Below, one piece after another: positions 41,630 to 49,747 of a stretch of DNA of 64,000 nt. Made by a program: the position numbers and the translations under genes. How positions within the stretch are numbered: position 1 is the stretch's first letter; each line of letters begins with the position of its first letter. The DNA lies in the NCBI RefSeq assembly GCF_900141905.1, contig NZ_FQZF01000002.1, positions 62,001 to 126,000 of the forward strand, read 5' to 3'. Under the pieces are notes generated by a model that made no database searches, was not told the origin of the DNA, and was given only the letters and a program-made list of their open reading frames with translations. The DNA comes from Muricoccus roseus. Lineage in GTDB: Bacteria; Pseudomonadota; Alphaproteobacteria; Acetobacterales; Acetobacteraceae.

Positions 41630-43261
41630 TCACACCCCCGCCGCGTAGCCGTCACGCTGCGGGTCCGCCCCGCCCTCGATCAGCCCGTCGAACATGGTGA
41701 TACCGTGCACGGCGGCGAAGGGGTAGCTGGTGGGGTTGCGGCGCACCTCGTAGCCCATCTCCTCCAGCGCCTTCTGCGTCGCGCGCGGGATGCGGTTGGA
41801 GATGTCGATGGCGTCGCTGGTGCTGGAGAAGCGCGGCGCCATCACGGCTTCCTGCATGGTCATCCCCCAGTCGATGACATTCAGCAGCACCTGCAGGATG
41901 GCGACGCCGATCCAGGCGCCGCCTGGCGCGCCGAGGGTGGCCACGGGCCTGTCGCCATCAAACAGGATGGTCGGCGCCATGGTGGAGAAGCGGCGCTTGC
42001 CCGGCGCGATGGAGCCGGCGCGGCCCGGGCGCGGGTCGTAGTTGTTCATGCCGCCGTTCAGCATGAAGCCCGTGCCCGGCGGAATGACGCCGGAGGGAAG
42101 GCCGAGCGTATGGGTCAGCGTCACCACCATGCCCTCGGCATCGACGCAGGAGACGGTGGTGGTGTGCTTGGAATCCGCGCCGGCGCGCGGCAGCGAGACC
42201 TTCTCGCCCGCCCGGATACCGGCGGCGCATTGCTGCGCGTAGGCCTCGGAAAGCAGCCGATCCAGCGGCGGCGGGATGAAGTCGGGGTCGCCGATATGGC
42301 GGTCCTTGTCACGCATCGCGGTCTTCATCGCCTCGGCCACCACGCGGATGTATTCGGGCGCGTTGTGGCCGAGCGCGGTCAGCTCGAAGCCCTCCAGGAT
42401 GCGCAGCATCTCGGCGATGACAATGCCGCCGGCCGGCGGCGGCGGAACGGCGACGCCGTAGCCGCGGTAGTCCACGCGCAGCGGCTCGCGCCATTGCGGC
42501 ATGAAGGTCGCGAGGTCCTCGGCCGAGAGCAGGCCGTCATGCGCCTGCATGTCGGCGACGATCCGGCGCGACAATTCGCCGGTGTAGAAGGTCTCCGCGC
42601 CCTCGCGGGAGACCAGGCGCAGGGTTTCCGCCAGTTCCGGGTTGCGCACCGTCTGGCCCAGGCGCTTCGGGGCGCCGTCCGCCCCCATGTAGATGCGCCG
42701 GCCGTCCTCGGTGAAGCCGAGTTTCGCGGCGTAGGACAGGCGGCCATAGGCCTTCTCGTCCAGGTGGAACATCGTCGCCACATGGGGGCGCACCAGCCAG
42801 CCCTCCTCGGCGAAGCCGATGGCCGGGGTGAAGAGGCTGCTCCACGCCGCGCGGCCGAAGTGCTCATGCGCCATGCCGAACACGCGCAGGATGCCGGGGG
42901 TGGTGACGGCGCGGTGGCCGATCTCGTTCACATGGTCCCGCACGATGTAGCCGAAGCCGTCGGGGCACTCGCCGATGTAGCGGTCCGCCCACATCTCCTC
43001 GCGGCAGGCCTTCGGGGCGGCGGAGAGGCCGTCGAGGATCACCTGCTCGCCGGTGCGGGGGTCGAGCACATGCAGCACGCCCAGGCCGCCGATGCCGCTC
43101 ATCATCGGGTCTACCACGCCCTGAGTGAGGGCGCAGGCGAGCACGGCGTCCAGCGCGTTGCCGCCGGCGCGCAGGATGGCCTCGCCGGCCTCCACCGCCT
43201 CGGGCTGGGGCGCGACGATCATGGCGCGCGGTGCGGGCAGGCGGCGGGCTGGTCTGGGCAT
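41630..43261 (-). CDS. ggt: Gamma-glutamyltransferase family protein
   Basis: A 543-residue Ntn-hydrolase of the GGT family, which cleaves or transfers gamma-glutamyl groups (glutathione and related compounds) and matures by self-cleavage. The expected cleavage site and nucleophile is Thr367 in HTTTVSCVD. The large subunit starts AMIVAPQPEAVEAGEAIL and has GGNALDAVLA and GIGGLGVLHV. The small subunit contains MLNGGMNNYDPRPG and STMAPTILFD. There is no signal peptide, so it is probably cytoplasmic, unlike E. coli GGT. AAGGAG precedes the ATG. Cephalosporin acylase-like relatives share this layout, so substrate is uncertain. Confidence 0.88.
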   Translation of the reverse strand: MPRPARRLPAPRAMIVAPQPEAVEAGEAILRAGGNALDAVLACALTQGVVDPMMSGIGGLGVLHVLDPRTGEQVILDGLSAAPKACREEMWADRYIGECPDGFGYIVRDHVNEIGHRAVTTPGILRVFGMAHEHFGRAAWSSLFTPAIGFAEEGWLVRPHVATMFHLDEKAYGRLSYAAKLGFTEDGRRIYMGADGAPKRLGQTVRNPELAETLRLVSREGAETFYTGELSRRIVADMQAHDGLLSAEDLATFMPQWREPLRVDYRGYGVAVPPPPAGGIVIAEMLRILEGFELTALGHNAPEYIRVVAEAMKTAMRDKDRHIGDPDFIPPPLDRLLSEAYAQQCAAGIRAGEKVSLPRAGADSKHTTTVSCVDAEGMVVTLTHTLGLPSGVIPPGTGFMLNGGMNNYDPRPGRAGSIAPGKRRFSTMAPTILFDGDRPVATLGAPGGAWIGVAILQVLLNVIDWGMTMQEAVMAPRFSSTSDAIDISNRIPRATQKALEEMGYEVRRNPTSYPFAAVHGITMFDGLIEGGADPQRDGYAAGV

Positions 43262-43323
43262 GGCGACTCCTTATGGGGCACGAAGCTTGCCGCCTTTCCC
43301 GCCGCACGTCGCCCCCTCGGCGG

Positions 43324-44523
43324 CTACCCGGGCAAGGCGCGCAGCCGCGCCGCGGGGGAGGCGAGAATGATGGCGAGCTGCGCCACGAAGCCGAGCGCCG
43401 CGGCCAGCAGGCAGGCCCCCACGCCATAGCGCGCCGCCAGCAGCGCCCCGATTGCGGCGCCCAGCGGGCGGGCGCCGAAGGTGGCGGTCAGCACCGTGGC
43501 CGAGACGCGGCCGAGCATCGCCCCGGGCGTGACCGCCTGGCGGAGCGTGGTGGTGTGGATCGTCCACAGGATCGGCCCTGCCCCGAAGAGGAACAGCGCC
43601 AGCGCGGCCAGGGCGGGGGCGGGCAGGGCGAGCGTGGCCAGCATGAGCAGGGCGGCCAGGGAGGCCGCGAGCGGCCCCGCCGCGATCAGGGTTCCCAGGC
43701 TCCAGCAGGCGGCCAGGCGAGGCGCGGCCAGGGCGCCCGCCACCATCCCGGCCCCGTAGAGCCCCAGGGTGACCCCCACCCCGGCGGCGGAGAGGCCGAG
43801 ATGGTGGACGGCATGGACGACATAGCCGGCCTGCAGGACGAACCAGGCCGTGTTGAACACCACCGCCGTCGCCAGGATCGGGCGCAGCAGCGGATGGGAG
43901 AGCACGAAGCCGATGCCCTCCCGAAGTTCCTGGCCGGGGTGGCGCCGGGGCGCGGCGCCGCGGGCCGGTTCCGGCAGACCGGCCAGCAGCCCCGCCGAGA
44001 GGAGGGAGAGCCCGATGGCCGCGCCATAGGCCGGCCCGGCGCCCAGCCAGCCGATCAGCGCCCCGCCCAGCGCCGGCCCGGCGGCGAAGGCGAGGCTGCG
44101 CCCCAGCTCCAGCCAGCGATTGGCGCGTGCCAGGCCGGCGCGCGGCACCAGGGTCGGCAGGAGGGCGGGGGCCGCGACGCTCTGCGCCACCGTGCCCGCC
44201 GCGCCCAGGAAGCCCAGCGCGGCCAGCCCGCCCAACCCAAGGCGGCCGGAGGCGGCGAGGGCGAGAATGCCCAGGAGCGCGACCGCCCGCAGGGCCTCCG
44301 CGCCGATCATCAGCCGGATGCGGGAAGCCCGGTCGGCCAGCAGGCCCGCGGGCAGGGCGAGCAGCAGGAAGGGCAGGGTCTGGGCCGCCTGCAGCCACCC
44401 CGTCTCGGCCGCGCCCGCCCCCAGGGCCAGCACGGCCAGGAGGGGCGCCGCAGCCAGGGCAAGCTGCTCCGAGGCCTGCGCGGCCAGGTTGGACAGGGCG
44501 AGGCGGCGGAAGGCGTGGGGCAT
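43324..44523 (-). CDS. MFS transporter
   Basis: A 399-residue membrane protein with about 11-12 hydrophobic helices in two halves separated by a basic loop (PEPARGAAPRRHPGQELREG, around residue 190). The N-terminal half has LPFLLLALPAGLLADRASRIRLM, the GxLaDRxxRR-like loop 2-3 motif of major facilitator proteins. It resembles the enterobactin-exporter (EntS)-like MFS group. The ATG at 44523 has no clear ribosome site. It is divergent from the SDR gene at 44701 and lies downstream of nothing co-directional. The substrate is unknown. Confidence 0.82.
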   Translation of the reverse strand: MPHAFRRLALSNLAAQASEQLALAAAPLLAVLALGAGAAETGWLQAAQTLPFLLLALPAGLLADRASRIRLMIGAEALRAVALLGILALAASGRLGLGGLAALGFLGAAGTVAQSVAAPALLPTLVPRAGLARANRWLELGRSLAFAAGPALGGALIGWLGAGPAYGAAIGLSLLSAGLLAGLPEPARGAAPRRHPGQELREGIGFVLSHPLLRPILATAVVFNTAWFVLQAGYVVHAVHHLGLSAAGVGVTLGLYGAGMVAGALAAPRLAACWSLGTLIAAGPLAASLAALLMLATLALPAPALAALALFLFGAGPILWTIHTTTLRQAVTPGAMLGRVSATVLTATFGARPLGAAIGALLAARYGVGACLLAAALGFVAQLAIILASPAARLRALPG

Positions 44524-44700
44524 GCGGGGCGTCCGATCCGGATGGCCGAGCCTGCCCGAGCGCAGAGCGTCCGCGCCCTCCGCCTGTTGCGCCGCAATGC
44601 CGGTGGCTTGCGCCCGCCCGCCGGCTCGCGGCATGTGACACGGCGCGAAGCGGAGCGATGCCATGCCAGACCGAGCCCCTGCCCGCCGGAGCCACCGGCG

Positions 44701-45435
44701 ATGAGCGCGCGCATCATGCTGCTGACCGGCGCGAGCCGGGGAATCGGCCACGCCACCGTCAAGCGCTTCCAGGGGGAGGGCTGGCGTATCCTGACCGTCT
44801 CCCGCCAGCCCTTCTCGGAGGAGTGCCGCTGGCCCGGGGCGCGCTGGGGGCATATCCAGGCGGATCTCTCCGACCCGGCCCAGGTGGATGCGCTGATCCG
44901 CGAGGTGCGCGAGCGCCTGCCCGAGGGGCAGCTCCACGCGCTGGTGAACAATGCCGGCATCTCGCCCAAGGGCGAGGGGGGCGCGCGGCTCGGCGCGCTG
45001 GATTCCGACCACGCGCTCTGGACATCAGTGTTCAACGTCAACCTGTTCTCCACCGCCGCCCTGGCGCGCGGGCTCTTCCCCGAACTGCGGTCGGGTGGCG
45101 GCAGCATCGTGAACGTCACCTCCATCGTGGGTTCGCGCGTGCATCCTTTCGCCGGCGCCGCCTATGCCTGCTCCAAGGCGGCGCTGGCGGCGCTGACGCG
45201 CGAGCTGGCGCATGAATTCGGCGCGCATGGGGTGCGGGTGAACGCCATCGCGCCCGGGGAGATCGACACCGCGATCCTCTCGCCCGGCACGGAGGATATC
45301 GTGGAGCGGCAAATCCCCATGCGCCGGCTCGGCACCGCGGAGGAGGTGGCCGAGACCATCCTGTTCCTGTGTTCCGCCGCCTCCTCCTACGTGAACGGGG
45401 CGGAGATCCACATCAATGGCGGGCAGCATGTCTGA
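44701..45435 (+). CDS. Short-chain dehydrogenase/reductase
   Basis: A 244-residue classical SDR. The cofactor motif is LTGASRGIGHATV; NNAGISPKG follows, and the catalytic tetrad is visible: Asn in VFNVNLFS, Ser in VNVTSIVGS, and Tyr and Lys in YACSKAAL. The closing SSYVNGAEIHINGGQ is typical of 3-oxoacyl reductase-like SDRs. GGAG precedes the ATG. It is divergent from the MFS gene, with 177 bases between them that hold no other obvious gene. Substrate unknown. Confidence 0.87.
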   Translation: MSARIMLLTGASRGIGHATVKRFQGEGWRILTVSRQPFSEECRWPGARWGHIQADLSDPAQVDALIREVRERLPEGQLHALVNNAGISPKGEGGARLGALDSDHALWTSVFNVNLFSTAALARGLFPELRSGGGSIVNVTSIVGSRVHPFAGAAYACSKAALAALTRELAHEFGAHGVRVNAIAPGEIDTAILSPGTEDIVERQIPMRRLGTAEEVAETILFLCSAASSYVNGAEIHINGGQHV

Positions 45436-45486
45436 GGGGTCGCGCTGCGTGCACGACGTGGCGTGAGTTGTCTCTGCAATCGGCGG

Positions 45487-45515
45487 TTGCATGACCGGAG
45501 CCAATCAATTCTAAG
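45487..45515 (+). promoter_or_regulatory. Possible promoter of the GGDEF-EAL gene
   Basis: TTGCAT (45487-45492) and TCTAAG (45510-45515) lie 17 bases apart, 32 bases upstream of the start codon, within the only AT-richer stretch of this gap. The match to the consensus is moderate. Confidence 0.3.
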
Positions 45516-45546
45516 TACAGAACGCAGTACGAATTCCGGGGCAGCG

Positions 45547-48009
45547 ATGACGCGCTCGATGCTGAATCCTCGCGCCGGCGGCACTGCTCTTCAGGCCGAC
45601 ATGCGGCGCTCGACCTCGCCTTCCCAGGGCCCAGCACAGGTCGGGCTCTGCGTGATGGACCGGACGCTGCGCGTGATCCGCGTCAACCGGTCCTTCACCG
45701 AGGTGATCGGGCGGCCGTCCGCCGTCGGGCGCAGCCTTTCCGAGCTGGCGCCGGGCCTGGCGCTAGGGCTGCAGGCACAGATCGGGCAGGCGTTGCGGGA
45801 AGAACCCGGCGGCGCCGCCGAGATCGCGGGCGAGGCGCTGGGGCCCGATGGCGCGGGGCGCGTTTTCCTTGCGTCCGTGGAGCCCCTCGACGGGCAGGGG
45901 GGAGAACTCATCCTTCTCCTCCGCGACGTCACGGAGGAGCGAGCGGTCGAGGCATCGCTGGCCGAGAGCGAGGCGGCCTTCCGGCGGCTCTTCCACAGCA
46001 ATCCCGCGCCCATGTGGGTCTATGACCGCGAGACGCTGCGCTTCCTGGAGGTGAACGAGGCGGCGCTGGAGGCCTATGGCTGGTCTCGCGAGGCGCTGCT
46101 GGGCATGTCCATCCTCGATATCCGTCCGCCGGAGGAGCGCGACACGGTCCGCCGCTCCGCCGCGGAGCCCCGGTCGGCACGGAAGGTCTCCGGCCCCTGG
46201 CGGCACCTCGATGCCTCCGGGCGCGAGCGCCTGGTGCACGCCGTGTCCTACCTGATGGAGTTCGGCGGGCGGCCCGGCGTGCTGGTCACCGCCTGGGACG
46301 TGACCGACCGCGTGAGAGCCGAGGCGGCGCTGCGCGAGAGCGAGGACTTCGCCCGCGGCATCCTGGAGAGCACCACCGATTGCATGAAGGTGCTGGACCT
46401 GGAGGGCCGGCTGCTCTTCCTGAACGGCGCGGGTCTCGCCCTGTTGGATGTGGATGACTTTGAGGCGATCCGCGGGCGGGAGTGGATGTCCCTCCTGCCG
46501 GCGGAGACGGCCGCCGAGGCGGGCCCCGCGATCGCGGCGGCCCTGGCGGGCGGCACGGGCCGCTTCACCGGCTTCTGCCCGACGCTCAAGGGCGTGCCCA
46601 AATGGTGGGATGTCATCGTCTCCCCCATCCTCGGCGCCTCAGGAGAGGTGGCGCGCCTCCTCTCCATCTCCCGCGACGTCACGGAACGGCGGGCAGCGGA
46701 GCGGCAGATCTCCTATCTTGCCCATCATGATCCGCTGACGGAGCTGCCGAACCGCCGGCTGTTCCACCGGCGGCTCGAACAGGCCATGGCTGCCCCGGAG
46801 CAGGGCGGCCGGATGGCCCTGCACTGCATCGACCTGGATGGCTTCAAGATCGTCAACGACACGCTGGGCCATGTGGTGGGCGATGCGCTGCTGCGCTTGG
46901 CGGCCGAGCGCCTGGGCGGTTGCCTGAGGGGGGGCGACATGGTCGCCCGCACGGGCGGGGACGAGTTCGCCGTGCTCCAGACAGGGCTCCGCGGGCCGGA
47001 GGATGCCGAGGCCTTCGCCCGCCGGATCGTGGCCCTGCTGAACGAGGATTACGAGATCGACGGCCGCTCGGTGCATGCGGGCAGCAGCGTGGGCATCGCC
47101 CTCTCCCCCGAGGACGGCACGACACCCGACGCGCTGCTGCGGAACGCCGATATCGCCCTCTGCCGTGCCAAGGCCGACGGACGCGGGGTCTTCCGCTTCT
47201 TCGAGCGGCAAATGGACGAGGCGGTGCAGCGCAAGCAGGCACTGAAGGCGGGCCTTCGCGGCGCGCTCGACCGGGCGGAGCTGGAGCTGCGCTACCAGCC
47301 GCTGATCGGCGTGGAACAGGGCGGGATCACCTGCTTCGAGGCCCTGATGCGCTGGCGCCATCCGCACCTGGGCATGGTGCCCCCGGCCGAGTTCATTCCT
47401 GTCGCCGAGGAGAGCGGGTTCATCACCGGGATGGGCGAATGGGCGCTTGCCACGGCCTGCCGGGAGGCCGCCTCCTGGCCGGCTCCCCTTCGCCTGGCCG
47501 TCAACCTCTCGCCCGTGCAGTTCCGCCGACCCGGCCTGGTGCGGGCAGTGGCCATGGCCCTGAGCGATTCCGGCCTGATGCCGGAGCGCCTGGAGCTGGA
47601 GATCACGGAATCGGTCCTGCTGGGGGAGGAGGAGGCCAATCTGGCCATCCTGCGCCAGCTCCGCGACCTGGGCGTGCGCATCGCCCTGGACGATTTCGGC
47701 ACGGGCTTCTCCTCGCTCGGCTACCTGCTCCGCTTCCCTTTCGACAAGATCAAGATCGACCGCTCCTTCGTGCACGGCCTGCCGGACCGCGAGGATGCGA
47801 AGGCGATCGTGCGGGCCATCACCGGCATGGGGCGCGGGCTCGGCATCTCCGTGACGGCGGAGGGGGTAGAGACGCCCGGGCAGCTTGGCGCCCTGCGGAA
47901 AAAGGGGTGCAGCGAGGCCCAGGGCTACCTGTTCAGCCCGCCTGTCCCGGCTTCGGAGATACCGGCGCTGTTCAAGCGGCTGCGCCCCTCCTCCCATATG
48001 GCGGCCTGA
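45547..48009 (+). CDS. PAS-PAS-PAS-GGDEF-EAL cyclic-di-GMP protein
   Basis: An 820-residue signalling protein. Three PAS-like sensor regions (about 25-125, 135-255 and 265-385; for example LFHSNPAPMWVYDRETLRFL) are followed by a GGDEF domain with an intact RTGGDEF (GGDEF at 470-474) and an EAL domain with intact FEALMRWRHP (EAL at 598-600), ESVLLG, DDFGTGFSSLGYL and KIDRSFV. Both catalytic sites look active, so it could make and break cyclic-di-GMP depending on the PAS signal. No membrane segment is present. The ATG at 45547 lies 32 bases after a possible -10 box; the ribosome site is weak. Confidence 0.92.
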   Translation: MTRSMLNPRAGGTALQADMRRSTSPSQGPAQVGLCVMDRTLRVIRVNRSFTEVIGRPSAVGRSLSELAPGLALGLQAQIGQALREEPGGAAEIAGEALGPDGAGRVFLASVEPLDGQGGELILLLRDVTEERAVEASLAESEAAFRRLFHSNPAPMWVYDRETLRFLEVNEAALEAYGWSREALLGMSILDIRPPEERDTVRRSAAEPRSARKVSGPWRHLDASGRERLVHAVSYLMEFGGRPGVLVTAWDVTDRVRAEAALRESEDFARGILESTTDCMKVLDLEGRLLFLNGAGLALLDVDDFEAIRGREWMSLLPAETAAEAGPAIAAALAGGTGRFTGFCPTLKGVPKWWDVIVSPILGASGEVARLLSISRDVTERRAAERQISYLAHHDPLTELPNRRLFHRRLEQAMAAPEQGGRMALHCIDLDGFKIVNDTLGHVVGDALLRLAAERLGGCLRGGDMVARTGGDEFAVLQTGLRGPEDAEAFARRIVALLNEDYEIDGRSVHAGSSVGIALSPEDGTTPDALLRNADIALCRAKADGRGVFRFFERQMDEAVQRKQALKAGLRGALDRAELELRYQPLIGVEQGGITCFEALMRWRHPHLGMVPPAEFIPVAEESGFITGMGEWALATACREAASWPAPLRLAVNLSPVQFRRPGLVRAVAMALSDSGLMPERLELEITESVLLGEEEANLAILRQLRDLGVRIALDDFGTGFSSLGYLLRFPFDKIKIDRSFVHGLPDREDAKAIVRAITGMGRGLGISVTAEGVETPGQLGALRKKGCSEAQGYLFSPPVPASEIPALFKRLRPSSHMAA

Positions 48010-48061
48010 GCCGGCGCCTCCCCGGGGCCTCACCAGGGGCTCCGCACGGCCTCCCGCGCGC

Positions 48062-48697
48062 CTACCCGATCTCCCTCGGCCCCGACGGGGTCCCGATGAT
48101 GGCCCGGAGACGGATGGCCGGGCCTTGCCGCAGCTCCGGCCCGGCGGAGAGGCCCAGCGCCGCATGCAACGCGCGTAACCGGGCCGGGTCCGGATGCTCG
48201 ATCGTGAAGGATTCGAGGCGGGCCCCGAGATCCGGCATGGCGGCGGCCGGGCAGCCGCGCTCGCCCCAGTCGATCACGCAGGGCGCCGCGCCGTCGGCGG
48301 GCAGGGCCCCATCGGGCCGGACCGCGAACCGCCACTGGCGGTCCCCGCGTGAGACCCGCATGGCCTGGCCCAGCAGGCCGCCATGGGCGGCCAGCAGCGG
48401 ATCGAGCGCCGTGCTGCGCGCCACCCAGGCGCGAAGGCGCCGCCCCGCATCCCATTCCGCCCGCACCGCCGCCGCGTCATCCAGCCCGAACCAGCGGGGA
48501 TGGGCGGGTGCCGGCGCGGCGGGATCCACCGCGATCACCTCCAGGAACACCCTCTCGCCGAGCCGGAGGAGGTGGTTGTGCGTGCCCATCTCGGGGTGGG
48601 CGCCGCCATAGGGGATCTCCAGCCCGAGGGCCGCGCGCAGATGCGCCACCCCTTCCGCCAGGCTGGGCGCGATCAGGACGAGATGGTCTAACTCCAT
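48062..48697 (-). CDS. Glyoxalase-like (VOC) domain protein
   Basis: A 211-residue protein of the Glyoxalase_3 type (PF13468). MELDHLVLIAPSLAEGVAHL, the first metal-binding strand with His5, and GTHNHLLRLGERVFLEVIAVD are characteristic. A second half with ESFTIEHPDPARLRALHAALG gives the paired VOC modules. The reaction is unknown. The ATG at 48697 is used; a GTG three codons upstream overlaps the NUDIX stop and is also possible. The gene is downstream of the NUDIX gene in a two-gene unit. Confidence 0.8.
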   Translation of the reverse strand: MELDHLVLIAPSLAEGVAHLRAALGLEIPYGGAHPEMGTHNHLLRLGERVFLEVIAVDPAAPAPAHPRWFGLDDAAAVRAEWDAGRRLRAWVARSTALDPLLAAHGGLLGQAMRVSRGDRQWRFAVRPDGALPADGAAPCVIDWGERGCPAAAMPDLGARLESFTIEHPDPARLRALHAALGLSAGPELRQGPAIRLRAIIGTPSGPREIG

Positions 48698-48702
48698 CGC
48701 CG

Positions 48703-49548
48703 TCACACCAGCTGGTCCAGCCCGGCGCGGAGGGAGCCGTCGGGGTCCTCCAGCAATCCCTCCCGCAGGAAGAGGTCGATGAGGACGAGGTTCACGTTGA
48801 ACTTCACGCTCTCCGTGTCCCGCACCGCCTCCAGCACCCGCCCGATCGGCCAGAGCTCGAAGCGCTCCACCTCGTCGTCATTGGGGCGGGGCTCCAGCCC
48901 CTCGGGCATCTCCAGGTCATAGAGGTGGAGGAGGTCGCGCCGCATGCCCTCCTCCGTGCGCATGATGTAGGAGACGCGGCCGACGGGGCGGGCCTTCAGG
49001 GCCAGATCCGCGGGCAGGGAGGCCTCCTCCTCCGCCTCCTTCGCCAGGCAGCGTTCCGGCGTCAGCCCGGCCGGGATGCCGCCCGCCACCACATTGTCCA
49101 TCTGCCCCGGCGCCACCGCCTTGTCCTTGGCGCGCCAGCCAACCCAGAGGTGAAGCCCGTCCGGCCGGCGGACCAGGCCGTTCACATGCACGCCCTGGCT
49201 GATGATGCCCATGGCGGGCAGCACGCCGCGGTCCACGGTGGCGAGCACCGGGCCGGCCGGATGGGCGCGGACGTCGAACTCCTCCCCCCTGATGCGGCCG
49301 AATCCCGCCTTGGCCAGGGTGCGGGCGATCTCGGCCATGGCGGCGGTGCGGCGGGCGGTTCCCCGAACTCCGGCGGCGAGGGAGACGCCCTCGGGCCCGA
49401 AATGCACGGACTTCGGCAGGAAGGTGAGGGCGCGGGCGGCGTCCGGCTCCAGCCATCCTACCTGCTCCTCCCCGATCCGGAAGGGCAGGTACCCGGCGGG
49501 GGAGGGGATGTTGTTGCAGGCGGCGATGTGGCGGGCGAAGGGATTCAT
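48703..49548 (-). CDS. NUDIX hydrolase with DUF4743 N-terminal domain
   Basis: A 281-residue protein. The N-terminal DUF4743 region (about 1-110, with the opening NPFARHIAACNNIPSPAGYLPF) precedes a NUDIX domain whose box reads GGIPAGLTPERCLAKEAEEEASL: the two metal-binding glutamates are there, but Arg is Lys and the Gly near the end is Ser. The same domain pair occurs in the N-terminal part of fungal thiamine pyrophosphokinase Tnr3 and in plant Nudix 24-type proteins, which remove damaged thiamine diphosphates. An AGGATGAGGGG stretch precedes the ATG. It is co-transcribed with the glyoxalase-like gene. Confidence 0.82.
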   Translation of the reverse strand: MNPFARHIAACNNIPSPAGYLPFRIGEEQVGWLEPDAARALTFLPKSVHFGPEGVSLAAGVRGTARRTAAMAEIARTLAKAGFGRIRGEEFDVRAHPAGPVLATVDRGVLPAMGIISQGVHVNGLVRRPDGLHLWVGWRAKDKAVAPGQMDNVVAGGIPAGLTPERCLAKEAEEEASLPADLALKARPVGRVSYIMRTEEGMRRDLLHLYDLEMPEGLEPRPNDDEVERFELWPIGRVLEAVRDTESVKFNVNLVLIDLFLREGLLEDPDGSLRAGLDQLV

Positions 49549-49747
49549 CCCCTCATCCTGCCCTGCCACGGGGCGCCGGGCATCCCCGCCATGCTTCACC
49601 ATGGCTGGCGCCGGAGGGCGTTCGGTCCCATCTCTCCGGCAACGGCCTCCCCGTCCCGGGGTGGCGCCCCCTTCCCGGACCCGCCCCGGCGCCGGCCCCA
49701 GCAGGCCGTCCGCACCCGGCCGCGCGGCCCGCCTCCGGAGTTTCCGC

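Noticed and set aside
43231-45435. A 734-codon frame reaching into the SDR gene
   Set aside because: Only the part from 44701 has SDR motifs; the upstream part is antisense to the MFS transporter gene and is Gln/Gly/Arg-rich shadow sequence.
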